Shown one piece after another: positions 1-16,688 of a stretch of 64,000 nucleotides of DNA (positions are counted from its first letter, which is position 1; every line of letters starts with the position of its first letter). Origin of the DNA: Cyanoderma ruficeps (lineage: Eukaryota > Chordata > Aves > Passeriformes > Timaliidae). The translations under genes were made by a program, and so were the position numbers. The DNA lies in contig VZDJ01000061.1 in assembly GCA_008694505.1 (NCBI GenBank), positions 228,346-292,345 on the forward strand, given 5' to 3'. The notes beneath the pieces are model-generated. The model was given only the letters and a program-made list of their open reading frames with translations, did no database searches and was not told where the DNA came from.

Positions 1-667
1 CAGGTCACCCCGTCCATCTGTCACAGCCCGGCCGAGCGCGGCTCTCCCAGGGCTCCGTGAGGACTCGGGGGAGGTGTCTGAGCCCCGGGGACAGCAGCAC
101 GGCTCTGCGATCCCCGCGGAACGCGGCAGGCGCCGGGCAGGCACCACCGGGAGCGGCTCGTGGATGGGATGTGCAAAAGCTGCATTTTCCGGGCACAAGA
201 CTGCAAGGTGTCTGTTGGAGAATCGTGGGACAGCAGGAATGGGCTGGGAACATCAGCCTGGTGGGGATCCAGGGCTTCAGACTGTGTGGGATCTGTTCAG
301 GATCTGAAGCTGTTTGGGATGCAGGATCCAGGGAGCCTCAGCCTGTTCAGGATCTGGGGACCTTCAGTCCGGTCAGGATCCATGGAGCCTCAGCCCGTTT
401 GGGATCCAGAGACGTCCAGCCCACTCAGGGTCTGTGGAGATCCCCAGATTCCACCACCTCCCCTCGTGGGCCAGAATTCCCGGTCCCCCCTCTCTGGCTG
501 CCAGTGGCAACAGGCACTGAGACAATCGCACAGCCCTGGGTGCCGCTGTCCTGCAGCCAGAGCAAGGCTGGCCGGGCAGGAAAGTTTCCATGGAGCCGCC
601 GGCAGGTGCAGGGAAGGCATTTCCAAAGCTGTTCCACCAAACCCTCGGGGCAGGAGAAAGGAGGAAG
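1..667. other. 5' flank with a degenerate GGATC-based repeat, no gene recognised
   Basis: From about 240 to 430 the phrase GGATC followed by (C)AGGGAGCCTCAGCC-like text recurs about every 26-36 bp, which looks like a decayed minisatellite. It keeps a long frame open (57-854), but the translation is low complexity and has no initiator context or homology that I recognise. In the human order the neighbour on this side would be ASIC1; none of its coding sequence is visible. Confidence 0.5.
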
Positions 668-852
668 GACACAGTTAGGTCACCCCAGAGCCTCTCTTCT
701 CCAGGCTGAACAATCCAAATTCTTCCAGCCTTTCCTTACAGCAGGGCTGCTCCATCCTTCTGATCATCCTGGTGCTTCCTCTGGACTTGCTCCAGCAGCT
801 CCACGCCCCCCCTGTGCTGGGACCCCCAGGCTGGAGGCAGCACTCATCAGAT
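668..852 (-). mobile_element. CR1 LINE fragment
   Basis: Read on the minus strand it gives CR1 3' region text: a product-length block with GGAGCAAGTCCAGAGGAAG, then a TCAGCCTGGAGAAGAGAGGCT-like stretch. It is decayed and has no intact ORF2. Confidence 0.75.
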
Positions 853-1134
853 GATCATCATTAATTGTTTAATTAATACTCGTGGTGTGACTGAGCATTT
901 GGCTTTTTCCATGGATTAATGCTGACTGGATTTGTGTCCCTTTTCTCTCTGAGCACAGGAAACTGCTTCAGGGAAAAGGAACTTAATGTTAATACTTGCA
1001 GAAAGTGGCCTTTAACTCCAACCTCCTGCTTTCCATGGAACCCCAGAGGAGACAGGAATCCTTTTCCTGATGCTCTGCCTGAACCTGCACAAACTGGATC
1101 CATTCGTGGCCATTTGTTTACCCCATAAACTTCA

Positions 1135-1345
1135 TCCCTAAGATCCCAGAATCCCTGAGGATGGAAAAGATCACCAAGACCAAACTGTGAGTGACCCCCA
1201 GAGCACTGAGTGCCACGTCCAGTTGTCCCCAAGACATCTCCAGGGATGGTGACTCCACCAGCTCCCAGGGCAGCTCCAACTCCTGACCACCCTTTCCATG
1301 GAGAAATTCCTCCTGAATGTTATGGAGGGCAGCTCTGGTGAGGGG
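1135..1345 (-). mobile_element. CR1 LINE 3' fragment
   Basis: The minus strand carries the CR1 landmarks GGTGGAGTCACCATCCCTGG, GTGGCACTCAGTGCTCTGG and a terminal CTTTTCCATCCTCAGGGATT. It lies about 0.45 kb upstream of the SMARCD1 CpG island. Confidence 0.85.
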
Positions 1346-1803
1346 TGTCACTACCACAGCTGCACATCAGAGCCCTCCATCCCTGAGAAAGGGACATCCC
1401 AGAGCAAGGGAGGCTCCAGGACCGGGGAACAGGGGCTGCAATCACGGCCCGGGAGCGGGGGCTGACACCCCCCAACCCTTCCCAATGTCCCGCTGCTCCA
1501 ATCCCACTCCTCATGGTCACCGTTCTCGAATTTGCTTTTCCCCACTCCCTGTCCCAAATCCTCACGATGCCTCTTCCCTTCTCTGATCCCCCATCCGTCA
1601 CCCCCATTCCCACCCCTCAGAGTCCCCGTCCCCACCCCTGATCCCCCTTCCCGCACCCCGATCCCTGACGACCCCAAATCCCCGCCGCTGGCTCCTCCCG
1701 GCCAGCAGGCGACGCTGCCGGCGGCGGGCGTGGGCGGCTCCTCCCCGCGCACCGCGCGCCGTGCGGGGCCGCTTCCGGTTCCGTTCCCTTTGTGCGAGAC
1801 AAG

Positions 1804-7020
<5,217 letters not shown>

Positions 7021-8610
7021 GCTGCTCTGCTCCTCCCCAGGCAGAAGCATCACAGCTGTTTGTGGAGACAGAGCTGCAGAGCTCACTGTTCCAGCTCACC
7101 GAATCCCACTCCGACAGCAAGGCCCACGTCATTCATCCTGGCATTGTCCCTGCTGGGGCAAGTCCAGGACACCTGGGGCAAGCAGACAGGCTCCAATGAG
7201 CACACATTTCTACCTGGTTTTCTTCCTGACTGTTGCCTTGTCAGTCCCAAGGCTTCCACGAGCATCCCCGTGACTCCGCACTGCCTGTAGTGTCCCCGGT
7301 AGCCAGAGTGACTCAGAGTTTTCTTTCAGCCCGTTCCTCCCCAGCCAGCATCTGGTTTGGGCACTCAGAGCTGGCTCTGAAGCCTGGCTCTGCTTTAAGG
7401 TGTGGCTGGGCTCTTCTCTGCCACGTTTTACAGCCCGTGCCAGGCGCTGTCGTGGGCAGGATGCCGTGAGCTGACATACCTCCCTGCCCTCACCCCCTCC
7501 TCGGAGGGTGCTGCTGCACTGGGCTGCCTCAGAAGTCACTCTCCTCCTTGAGGAAGTTACTGAACTGTGTAGAGAATTGCTTCTTCCCTTCTTCCCCACC
7601 CCATTCCCTTTGTGTTCCGTGATGGACTGTCCTAGGCTGGGATCACAGGGAGACAAAGCTTCCTGCAGGGATGTGGAAGCTTGGAGTGATGCAGTGCTCT
7701 GCACTTCAAACACCTACAAGTGGGTTCCAGCAAACCACGTGGCTGTTTGTTTTCCCTGGAGCAAGGAGAGGGAATGCAGCAGCTGCCTGGAATTCTGCAG
7801 GAACAGTGTTGTAGGCCCATTCCTTTGGGACAGTTGTCCTGTGTCACTTGCTGTGGGGACCAGAGGCTCCTCCGTGTGGATCCAAGGGTGTAACAGGACA
7901 GCCCTTGGAAATGGACATTTTTCCAAGCATATGTGAGTTAGCAGGTGTTTCCGTGCTGAAACTCCTGTGGTTTGTAGTCAAGTTTTAGGCTGTGGGGCTG
8001 CCATAGGGCCCAGCATGGTTCAGGAATGTACAAATAGATTTTCTCCACTGTGAGGAGTAGCAGCTCCGATGCCTCCTCCTGGAATAAGTTACTGGTGGTC
8101 AGGCTTAGGAGAATGAAATAGCTCCTCTATACCCCGATCCCAGTGTTTCTGCTCGGGACTGTAATGCAAATGGACTCAAAAGTTGGTCTGACTCTTGGAA
8201 TAGCTGCAGGATCATGTTACTGATGAGCCCTCACCCGGTTCAGTGTGGCTGGGGAGGCTGCTGTGAGTTGGAGCACCTGGGTGGCCCTACTACTCCTTGT
8301 GTCTGTGTTACTACATGTCCCTGAGTAATAGACTCTCGACTTCCCCTCTCCTTTGCCCTTCAGAAATGCTCCTCTGTGGTACTGGGGTGAAGGTCTTGGT
8401 GCTGGAGAAGCAGCCCCTGACTCCTCAGGGTACTCCCACAGGAGGGATGCTGAGTCCTACATAGGCAAACGTAGCTGTTGCAGAGTAACTGCTTTTCTTA
8501 ACTGAATATTACGGTTTTTTCCATGGACCAAATTTTTTTTTTTTTTTGTACTGTATCCTTGTAGACGTCACCCAGTTTTAATAAAAGACTCCTGTGAAGG
8601 AAGCTGTCCT
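7021..8610 (+). other. SMARCD1: SMARCD1 3' untranslated region with AATAAA at 8580-8585
   Basis: No coding frame continues past the TAG at 7018-7020. The first clear AATAAA lies at 8580-8585, some 1.56 kb downstream, shortly after a run of 17 T at 8531-8547. A second AATAAA at about 8886 could give a longer transcript. The end near 8600 is inferred from the signal. Confidence 0.7.
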
Positions 8611-9600
8611 CCTCCTTGCATGCTGACAGTTTGCACTCTCCCAGCTGCCATGGGGGATGAGCCTGGTGACTCCCAGGGAAGGGACAGGATTGTCTCTGCT
8701 TTCTTCTTTTCAAAGCCAGCAGGGTTAAGTGACCGGAGGGAAAATGTTCTTCATATTTTGGCCATTTATAGCGAGCCCTTCTTGGAGGGATCTCCCAGCT
8801 TGCAGACTCTGCTAAGCCTTTGCAGAGGTGCTTTTGTGGTAAACAAAGTAACTTGAGCAAAACTGGAAATCCAGTGGCCAGTGTTAATAAATCTTGAACT
8901 GCCCTGTGTCCACTTAGGTGGATTGTGGCAGCTTGTTGGACATCCCAGGGGAGTAGGGCAGAATTTGAAGGAAACTGTAGTAGAGTTTACATGCAAAGGT
9001 TTAAAATTATGCAAAAAGATTTATTCTTTACACCCTGCTTGTTTATGGAACTTAAATGCTTTGCTGCAGGCCTGGGAGCCCCTGGGGCAAGGGAAGGATC
9101 CTCTGGGTGAAGAGGAAAGTGTTGCTGCCTCAGGCTGTGGTGGGGGCAGGAGCTGAGTCCCGGGGCTGCACCAGGCTGTTCCTGCTCCTTCATGGGGAGG
9201 AAATGGCACTTTTTAGCAAGAGGGGGACCATGAAATGCTTTTATGCAGAAAGGCTCAGCAGTCACAGGCCTCACGGGGAGGGGCAGCTCTGATCCCTGCT
9301 CTCTGGGACGGTGGCAGGACCCGGGGCAGCAGCTGGAGCTGTCAGGGGGTTTGGGATGGATATTAGGAAAAGGATATTTTCCTCCAGAGGGTGCTCAGGC
9401 ACTGACCAGGCTCCCCAGGGAATGGTCACAACCCTGACCCCGCCAGAGCTCAAGGGATGTTTGGACAGCGCTGTCAGGCACAGAGTGAGATCGTTGGGGT
9501 GTCCTGTGCAGAGCCAGTGCTTGGACTCGCTAATCCTTGTGGGTCCCGTCCAGCTCAGGATATTCCATGATTCTGTGATTCTGCGGGATCTGAGCTGCTC
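8611..9600. other. SMARCD1-GPD1 spacer
   Basis: Apart from the CR1 piece at 9335-9585 I see no gene, RNA gene or conserved element here. The short frames give no recognisable product. The spacer turns G+C-rich after 9600, where the GPD1 promoter begins. Confidence 0.5.
9335..9585 (+). mobile_element. CR1 LINE 3' fragment upstream of GPD1
   Basis: Sense orientation. It has the ATATTAGGAAAAGGATATTT block, a GAGCTCAAGGGATGTTTGGA block, and an end of the ATTCCATGATTCTGTGATTC type characteristic of CR1 3' tails. It ends about 180 bp before the GPD1 start codon. Confidence 0.85.
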
Positions 9601-9766
9601 CAAGGCTTTGCACCTGCCGCGCCCCAGCACCGGCTGTGCCGGGAGCGAGGGCTCGGTGCCCCCGGGGCGAGGCGGGGCCGGGGGCGGGCCGGGGCCGCCC
9701 CTGCTCCGGGCAGCCTTGAAATAGCAGGGACGGGTTCCAAACCCGCAGCGTCCCGTTCCCGGCATC
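9600..9766 (+). promoter_or_regulatory. GPD1: GPD1 G+C-rich promoter
   Basis: A GC-box-like GGGGGCGGG core lies near 9680-9688 in a G+C-rich block directly upstream of the start codon. A weak A/T patch at 9717-9724 could stand in for a TATA element, but it does not fit the consensus well. The 5' UTR is probably short. Confidence 0.55.
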
Positions 9767-12700
9767 ATGGGTGGCAAGAAGGTTTGCGTCGTGGGCTCTG
9801 GCAACTGGTGAGCGCCGGGCACCCGGGTCCCCTCGGCGAGCACAGCGCGGTCCCTGTCCTCCCCTGTCCTCCCCCGGCACTCCCGGTAGCCGGTGCCAGC
9901 CATCCCCGTTCCTGCAGGTCACAGCGTGACCTGTGGTGCCCTGAGCTCCCCAGTGCCCACGGCCACGGCCTCCCTCTGCCCTCGCAGGGGCTCGGCCATC
10001 GCCAAGATCGTCGGCAGCAACGCAGCTCGGCTGAGCAGCTTCGAGAGCCAGGTGAACATGTGGGTGCTGGAGGAGGAGGTGGGCGGCCGGCGGCTCACGG
10101 ACATCATCAACACGGAGCACGAGAATGTCAAGTACCTGCCGGGGCACAAGCTGCCCCCCAACGTGGTGAGTGTGGGCTGGCTGCCAGCAGTCTCTCCGAG
10201 GGGCAGAGCTGACAGCCGGGCTCTGGGGAGAGGCCAGCAGCTCTGAGGGGCTGCTGGAAGTGCAGGGTGTGAAGGCAGGGGATGCACCGGGCTGTGCAGG
10301 GCTCAGTTACACCCTCCCAGTGACCTTCATCTGTGCTTGGATGAGCTGCAGCCCTGGCTGCCCACCTTTGCCCCTGCTCTGGCATCCCACAGGCTGGGCT
10401 GGAGGCCATGTGGCTGCCTCTGAGCTGGCATCATCCAGCTCTGCTCCAGCCCCTCTGCCCTGCCAGCTCTGGCAGGGACCTCAGCATGGTGACTTTGGGT
10501 CCTTCCTTCCCTTCCAGCTTCCCTAACAACAGTCATGCTTTATTCAGGTGGCAGAGCCAGACCTGCTCAAAGCCTGTGCAGGAGCCGATGTCCTCCTGTT
10601 CGTGGTGCCCCACCAGTTCATTGGCAAAGTCTGTGACCAGCTCAAGGGCCACGTGAAGAAAGAGGCTGTTGGGGTGTCGCTCATCAAGGTGTGAGCAGGA
10701 GCAGCACTCGCCAGGGTGCTGGGCCGAGGCAGGGGAGCTGGAAGCAGCCTGGGTTGGAGAGGCTGCCAAGGGAATCCAGGGATTTTGGAACAGAAATAGG
10801 CAGTGGGGGAAAGAAGGGAAGCGGGGGTGGAGTCTTTGTGGGATTTTGGAGGTCTTGGTGGAGAAGGGTGAGGGCATATGGGGGATCTCAGGTGCTGAGA
10901 GGAGCAGGGTACAGCTCAGCATGTCAGGATCAGTCAGAGCACTGCTAACAGGGAATGGCAGGATTGGGGTGCAGAGCAGGTGTCCAGGAGGGGCAGGTGC
11001 TCATGGTCTGGTTGACAAGGTGGTGTTCAGTCAGAGGTTGGACTCAATGTCCTTAGAGATCTTTTCCAGCCTAATTGATTCTGTGATCTCTGTCCCAGGG
11101 TGTGGATGAAGGACCAGATGGGCTGAGGCTGATCTCAGACATCATCCAGGAGAAACTGGGAATAGAAATGACCGTGCTCATGGGGGCCAATATTGCCCAG
11201 GAAGTGGCAGAAGAGAAGTTCTGTGAAACCACCATTGGTAAGGAGCCAACATCCCCCCTCATTAGCAGCTTTCATTTGTGACGAACAGGAAGAGGCAAAG
11301 AGTGGAATGTGGTGCAGCTCAAGCTCCTGCTGCCTCGGGTGAACTGGCCTTGTTCCCTGGGAAGACAGGAGACTCCATAGGAGCTGGCTGAGCCCATTCC
11401 CAGGGTTTGTGATGGGGTCACTTGCTTTATTAACAACAGAGCTGTGTAGCTAAAAGTTCCTGCCAGCCTGGACCCGGTGTCAGGCAGCTGCCTGGCACAA
11501 ATTAAAGGGGTGGAGGCCCTTTAGGAATAAGTTCCATCCTTTATTTCCTTGGGCTTCACAGGATGCCTACCTGCATCTCATGTTATTGCCAGCCAGGGCT
11601 GCTTGGAAGTTCATCTGGTGACTGTTTCAACATCCTCCACCCTGTTGGGGACTGTGCACAGAGCCAAAACAAACAGAACCATTTGCTGGCTCAGAAGTTG
11701 TGGCATTCAAAGTGTCTGTTTTATGAAACAACAGCAAACACACTGGGCAGGAGGCTGGGGAGGTGGAGCAGATCCCACAGCCCTTGTGAGCACACAGGAC
11801 CCTGCAGGGACAGGCAGGACAGAAAGCTTTGAAGATGCTTTTAATCTACTGAGCATTCACAAAGTCATTTCTGTCTTGCTTGACACAGCAGCAGGGATTG
11901 TCCCTATCTTCTGGGAATGCCAAAGTTGAACATTGCTTATCTGTCAGGCGACGTGTGCCTGTCTCTGTGTGGACCTGCACGTGTTATGCAACATCCATTG
12001 GTTGGGCAATAGGTTTCCCACACTGGATGACCTTCAGGAGAGCACGGACCTACCTCATGGTCTTCCCCATCATCTTCTTCCTCGTCCCTTTGTCTCCTCA
12101 GGCTGCAAGAACATGAAGCACGGGCAGATGCTGAAGGACCTGATGCAGACACCCAACTTCCGCGTGTCGGTGGTGCAGGAGGCTGACACTGTGGAGATCT
12201 GTGGGGCTCTCAAGGTGTGTGAGCAGAGCCTAGGGCTGTGCAGGGATCTCGGGGCAGGGATGGGCACTGGCTCATGGATGCAGCCAAGCCCCGAGCTCCG
12301 TTGGGAAGGGATCCCTCCACGTTGCCATTGTTTTCCAGAACGTGGTGGCTGTAGGAGCCGGTTTCTGTGATGGGCTGGGCTATGGTGACAACACAAAGGC
12401 TGCCGTGATCCGCCTGGGCCTGATGGAGATGATTGGCTTTGCCAAACTCTTCTGTAAGGGCCCTGTCACCCCCTCCACCTTCCTGGAGAGCTGTGGTGTT
12501 GCTGACCTCATCACCACCTGCTATGGGGGCCGCAACCGCAAGGTCGCCGAGGCATTTGCCAAGACTGGGAAGGTGAGCAGAGCTGGAAGAGGCTGACACT
12601 GAGAGGTGTGTGGATGAAACTCTGTCAGGGGAGGTTTAGGTTGAGTATCAGGGAAAGGTTCTTCACCCACAGGGTGGTTGGGCACTGAACAGGCTCTCCA

Positions 12701-13419
12701 AGGCTGCCGGAGCTCAAGAGGTGTTTGGACAACAGTCTCGGGCACAGGGTGGGATGGTTGGGGTGTCTGTGTGGAGCCTTCCAACTTGTGGGTCCCTTCC
12801 AACTCAGGATATTCCGTGATTCTCTGATCCCTGCATCAACCTGGTGAGCAGGCAGGGAGGTGATCCCAGTTAGCACTGTGGGATCTGCCTGTGTTTGGCT
12901 AGTGCTGCAGCCCAGCTCCAGGGCAGGAACGTGGTGCAGCAGTGGGGTTGCAGGTCCAGCTCCTCACTGCTGGGTTGTTTCAGTCCATCGAGCAGCTGGA
13001 GAAGGAGATGCTGAATGGGCAGAAGCTGCAGGGTCCCCAGACATCTGCTGAGCTGAATCGAATCCTCAAGAGCAAGAACGTAGTGGAGAAGTGAGTGCTG
13101 GAATCTCTGTGCTTCGTTGGGGTGGGGCTGGGACCTTTTTGGGAGCAGCAGGAGGGGAAAGCCCCCTTGGTGTCTCTGCACTGTCCATGTCACACCAGCT
13201 GGGCAGGACTGGGCTGTTCCACGGGGCACAGTGCCACTGGCCCACCTGCTCCTGCGTGCCATGACAGAAGTCGAGGTGCTCTGACTCTGCCATCTGTGGT
13301 GACTTTCTTTGCCTGCCCACAGGTTCCCGCTCTTCACTGCTGTGTATCGGATCTGCTACGAGGGAAAACCTGTCACTGACTTCATCACGTGTCTCCAGAA
13401 CCACCCTGAGCACATGTAA
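9767..13419 (+). CDS. GPD1: GPD1, cytosolic NAD-dependent glycerol-3-phosphate dehydrogenase, 8 exons, 349 aa
   Basis: Exons: 9767-9807, 9988-10165, 10548-10688, 11099-11237, 12102-12214, 12339-12572, 12984-13090, 13323-13419, with GT-AG introns. The 1050 nt encode 349 aa, the same length as human. The enzyme interconverts dihydroxyacetone phosphate plus NADH and sn-glycerol 3-phosphate plus NAD in the cytosol, feeding the glycerophosphate shuttle and glycerolipid synthesis. Visible features are the dinucleotide motif GSGNWG (residues 10-15), K120 at the end of exon 3, K204 as the last residue of exon 5, N205, D260, T264 and R269 in the CYGGRNRK segment. These are the catalytic and substrate-binding positions known for the human enzyme and all are kept. 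The protein ends NHPEHM as in mammals. It is not GPD1L by overall sequence, including the EHM end and the synteny. A CR1 tail sits at the end of intron 3 and another CR1 in intron 6. Confidence 0.98.
10935..11090 (+). mobile_element. CR1 LINE 3' tail at the end of GPD1 intron 3
   Basis: Sense orientation. GAGGTTGGACTCAATGTCCT followed by AGATCTTTTCCAGCCTAATT and TGATTCTGTGATCT is the standard CR1 3' terminus. It stops about 10 bp before the acceptor AG at 11097-11098. Confidence 0.85.
12605..12832 (+). mobile_element. CR1 LINE 3' fragment in GPD1 intron 6
   Basis: Sense orientation. The AGGGAAAGGTTCTTCACCCA block, the GAGCTCAAGAGGTGTTTGGA block and the ATTCCGTGATTCTCTGATCC end are typical of CR1. 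Confidence 0.85.
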
Positions 13420-14725
13420 GGGGCTCTGCCTGCAGACCACAGGCCCTGAGATGTGCCGAGAGCTCCTGCCCTCACCAACCTGATCTGCTGCCACGGCCTT
13501 GGAAGGAGTCCAGGTCTCCTGGGAGCCTTTGCTGGAAAAGCAGAGGTTCCCTTCCCAGCCCCAGACACTGCCCTGGGCACTGAGCCAGGCACAGAGGTAC
13601 CTGCTGACCTCTTTCTCTCTTTGAAGGGCTCATTTCACTGCTGCTGCTGTCTAAGGTCTGCCCTGAGCAGGGCTGAGCATCTTCCTCCTTTCCACTTCCT
13701 CACAGTGGATTCAGCTGTGGGAAGGACTCTGCAGAAAAGGGCTGGGCACTGTCTGGGAAGGAAAGCAGTGTCCCAAGTCTTCCCTCTTAGCCCCGTGGAG
13801 CCACTCTGGGTGACATCAGCTCTTCACTACCTGCTGCTGCTTTTGCATTCCCTGTCTGGTGGCGAGGGCACAGTCCCCTGCCAGGCTCCACCTGGTGAGT
13901 GGAGCTCTCAGGACTTCCAAAGGCACTGAGGATCTTTCTAAGCAGCACCAGGCACAGACAATGGCATTCCTTCCCACCCGGCCATGTGCTGCTCTCCCCC
14001 AGCTGCTCCTGCTGACCCAGGGACACTCTGCAGCTTGTTTATATAGGGCTTTTGCTCTATCAGATCTGGCCCCAGCCCTGGGAACTCCCCTGTTTTCACA
14101 GGTCTGCCTGTGCTAATTCCATGCCCGCTGACTTCTGTCTCTGTCTCAATTTGTCCTCTGGGGCTTGGCATTGCAGGGACCAACTGCCCCCGAGTCTGTG
14201 TGAGCAGGTGCTGTGACCCCTGTACCTGCACAGCTCAGGTACAACCTGAGCCATGTTGCTGTCAAGTAAATGCTCCACAGCCACACTTGGCCTTCCTCTG
14301 GCTCACTTCAGCTTGTGCTTTAGCCTGCTCTGTATTTCCATGTGTGGCTGTCCAGGAGCTGAGGAAGGAGATCTCACACTTTCCCTCATGTGGGAACTCT
14401 GCAAGCTGCCCACTGGCACAGGGGGAGGAATAGGCATATGATCCACAACAGGTACATGGAGATGTCCAGCATCCCAGGACAGGACAGAGCTCTTGGGCCT
14501 CACACTCAGCCTTTGAAATTTGCCCCTTGTCCGGCCGGGTACCACATGTCCCTCTGCTCCTCTGAAGCTGGTGGTGTTTGCTCAGGCCACTGTGTCCAGT
14601 GGTCACTGATCCTACCTGGAATGCTGCAGGGCTCCCTGTTCTCCCCCGTTCAAGTCCCAGAGCTAAAGGGTCTCTGACTAGCAGTATACCTTTAAAATAA
14701 CAATAAACATGGAGAGGAAATAGGA
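13420..14725 (+). other. GPD1: GPD1 3' untranslated region with AATAAA at 14702-14707
   Basis: The stretch after the TAA at 13417-13419 has no gene-like frame and ends at an AATAAA preceded by a TTTAAAATAA patch. A 3' UTR of about 1.3 kb is inferred. Confidence 0.7.
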
Positions 14726-16170
14726 GATGTTCTCCTTGTTCTGTGGCTTCAGTGCATCGCTGTCGTTGGGTTGGTGCCTGCTGGACTTGCTGAATGCTCA
14801 GAACACGGCACTGCCCGTTCCCTCCTGGCTTTGCACCCTCCCGTGCTGTCCCAGAAACAGCAAGAACGTCCCTGTAGGTCCCTGTTTAGCCACAACGTCA
14901 CACAGTGTCCCACTTGCTTTGTCTCAGCAATGGTTCCAGGATTAAAATTTGGCCGTAGGACTATGGTGGGTTGGGATTGCAACATTGAGCCGGGTCCAGA
15001 GTCCTCACCTGGGGCCTGCAGGAGCCAGGCCAGGACCCCACTGTGCCCCACACACCCTTGGCCTCTCCTCCTCTGATGTTTGAGCTTCCCAGGACATGCT
15101 GTGGGATTTTATTCATCTCTTCCCAGCTGCTTTTCCCAGACTCGCCTTGTCCCTGTGTGTTTTTAAAGGAGCCCCGTACTGAGTGACCTTTCCAGGGCTC
15201 TGAACCCTCTGCTCGGTGTCTTACAAGGGGAATTTAATCTGCTGGCACTGCACTTGTTTCTGTGCCTTTTATTAGCCACGTTGTCTCAGCAGGCACTCTG
15301 CGACCTTTAAATTCAGAACTGTCGTGTGGGGGGAGCCGACACGGCTTCCTCTGCTGAGGAGTTTTATTGAGCTTGGAGGGAGGATAAAGGAAGTCCAGTG
15401 TGTTCCTGCAGGGCTGGCACGACTTGTAGTTCTCTTTGTCTTCAAGGGCTTCAGGAATCCAAGTGTTTGGATACGAGGCTCATGCAGTAGAGAGGGGCCC
15501 TGAGCTCCACTCCATTGCACAAACTCCTGTCAGCACCTGCCTGGAGCTGCAGCAGAATCCAGCAGGGATTTGGGTTTAGCTGAGAGCTCTCTCTGCAATA
15601 GAAATGCTTTGTGCATGCCCCTTGTCTGTGTTTCTTTGACCCTGGAAGCATCCAAGTCCCTGCAGACCCTTGCTGAGGGTCCCAGGTCTCATGTGGGAAG
15701 ACCATCGCACCAATCTCTCATTTTTAAACACGCCACACTGGAGTTGGATGTCCCGAGCTATAAAAAGTCTTCCCTTTGCCATTTGGAATTATGTTCTGCA
15801 GGCTCAGCACATCCAGTGCTGCAGCCCTGGGAGCTGCTGCTGGGGAAAAGGATGAGGAGGGGGGAAAGAGAGATCCTGGCAGCTTTGGAGCTCGAGGGAG
15901 CCCTGGATGGAGCAGGGCTGGGACAGCAGAGCTCAAATGCTGGAAAGGAGCTCCAGGAGGGGAACAGCTGCCACAGGGGGAGGACAGGAGAGGACTTGAG
16001 GGAACATGGTCTGTTGGGAAGGAAGCTGTGGGCTGGGGGCACACTGGGACCCTGGGCAGACACTAGGGCCCTTAGAATGGCACTGGGACTCTCAGGATGG
16101 CACCAAAGCCCCTGTAAAGCCACCGTGACCATCGGGATGGCACCGCACCCTCCGAGCCTCAGGGCTGCAG
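14726..16170. other. GPD1-COX14 spacer
   Basis: I see no exon, RNA gene or clear repeat here. A 283-aa frame (15570-16421) runs into the COX14 CpG island but is low complexity and lacks recognisable homology. Confidence 0.45.
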
Positions 16171-16470
16171 CAGGAGAGCCTCGGCTCTATCCATGCGCGG
16201 CCAAGGACTGTCCCTTGCGGGCTCCCGGCGCCGCCCCTCAGACAAGGAGACCCGCGGGTTGCGTCGTGCAGGGAGGGCCGTGTATGCGGCACCGGGGAGC
16301 CCGAAGAGGCGGCAACGGCGGCGGGAGCGACCCCTGCGGGGGAGACTGCGGCGCCGCCGCCAGAGGGCGCTGCGGGCACCGCGCGGGCTTCCCGCGCCCG
16401 CCACGTGACAGGGCCACGTGACCACCACGACACACGTGACAGCACCGCAGCACGTGACGCGGGCCGGGAG
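16170..16470 (+). promoter_or_regulatory. COX14: COX14 CpG-island promoter with four CACGTG E-boxes
   Basis: CACGTG occurs at 16402-16407, 16415-16420, 16433-16438 and 16451-16456, each followed by AC, giving spacings of 13, 18 and 18 bp. CACGTGAC is the core bound by USF and MiT/TFE-family bHLH-ZIP factors. The cluster lies 45-100 bp upstream of the first splice donor, so it is proximal promoter. Confidence 0.7.
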
Positions 16471-16500
16471 CGCGGCGGAGCGGGACGGGAGCGCGCTCAG
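16457..16500 (+). other. COX14: COX14 non-coding exon 1 (5' UTR), 3' end at first donor
   Basis: The G+C-rich text ends GCGCGCTCAG before a GTGAGT donor at 16501. The 5' boundary is a guess because the transcription start is unknown. Alternative donors at 16536 and 16571 would lengthen the exon by 35 or 70 nt. No upstream ATG occurs in the repeated unit. Confidence 0.6.
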
Positions 16501-16597
16501 GTGAGTCCGGAGGGACCGGACGGGAGCGCGCTCAGGTGAGTCCGGAGGGACGGGACGGGAGCGCGCTCAGGTGAGTCCGGAGGGACCGGACGGGAGC
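16491..16597. repeat. 35-bp tandem repeat carrying the COX14 splice donor
   Basis: The CTCAG/GTGAGTCCGG junction recurs at exactly 35-bp spacing, with GT at 16501, 16536 and 16571. The units are identical but for one base, and a fourth unit decays after 16597. Confidence 0.9.
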
Positions 16598-16688
16598 CGT
16601 GAGTCCGTAGGGATAGGATGATGGACGGGGCAGGCGAATCCGCACTCCCGGCCCCGTTCAGCCCCGCCTTCTTGCGGGCCGGTAGTCA

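Noticed and set aside
57..854. 265-aa open frame on the plus strand
   Set aside because: It runs through a degenerate GGATC repeat and an antisense CR1 fragment. The translation is low complexity with no known homology.
15570..16421. 283-aa open frame upstream of COX14
   Set aside because: Spacer plus CpG-island DNA with no recognisable domain. COX14 on the same strand explains the promoter.
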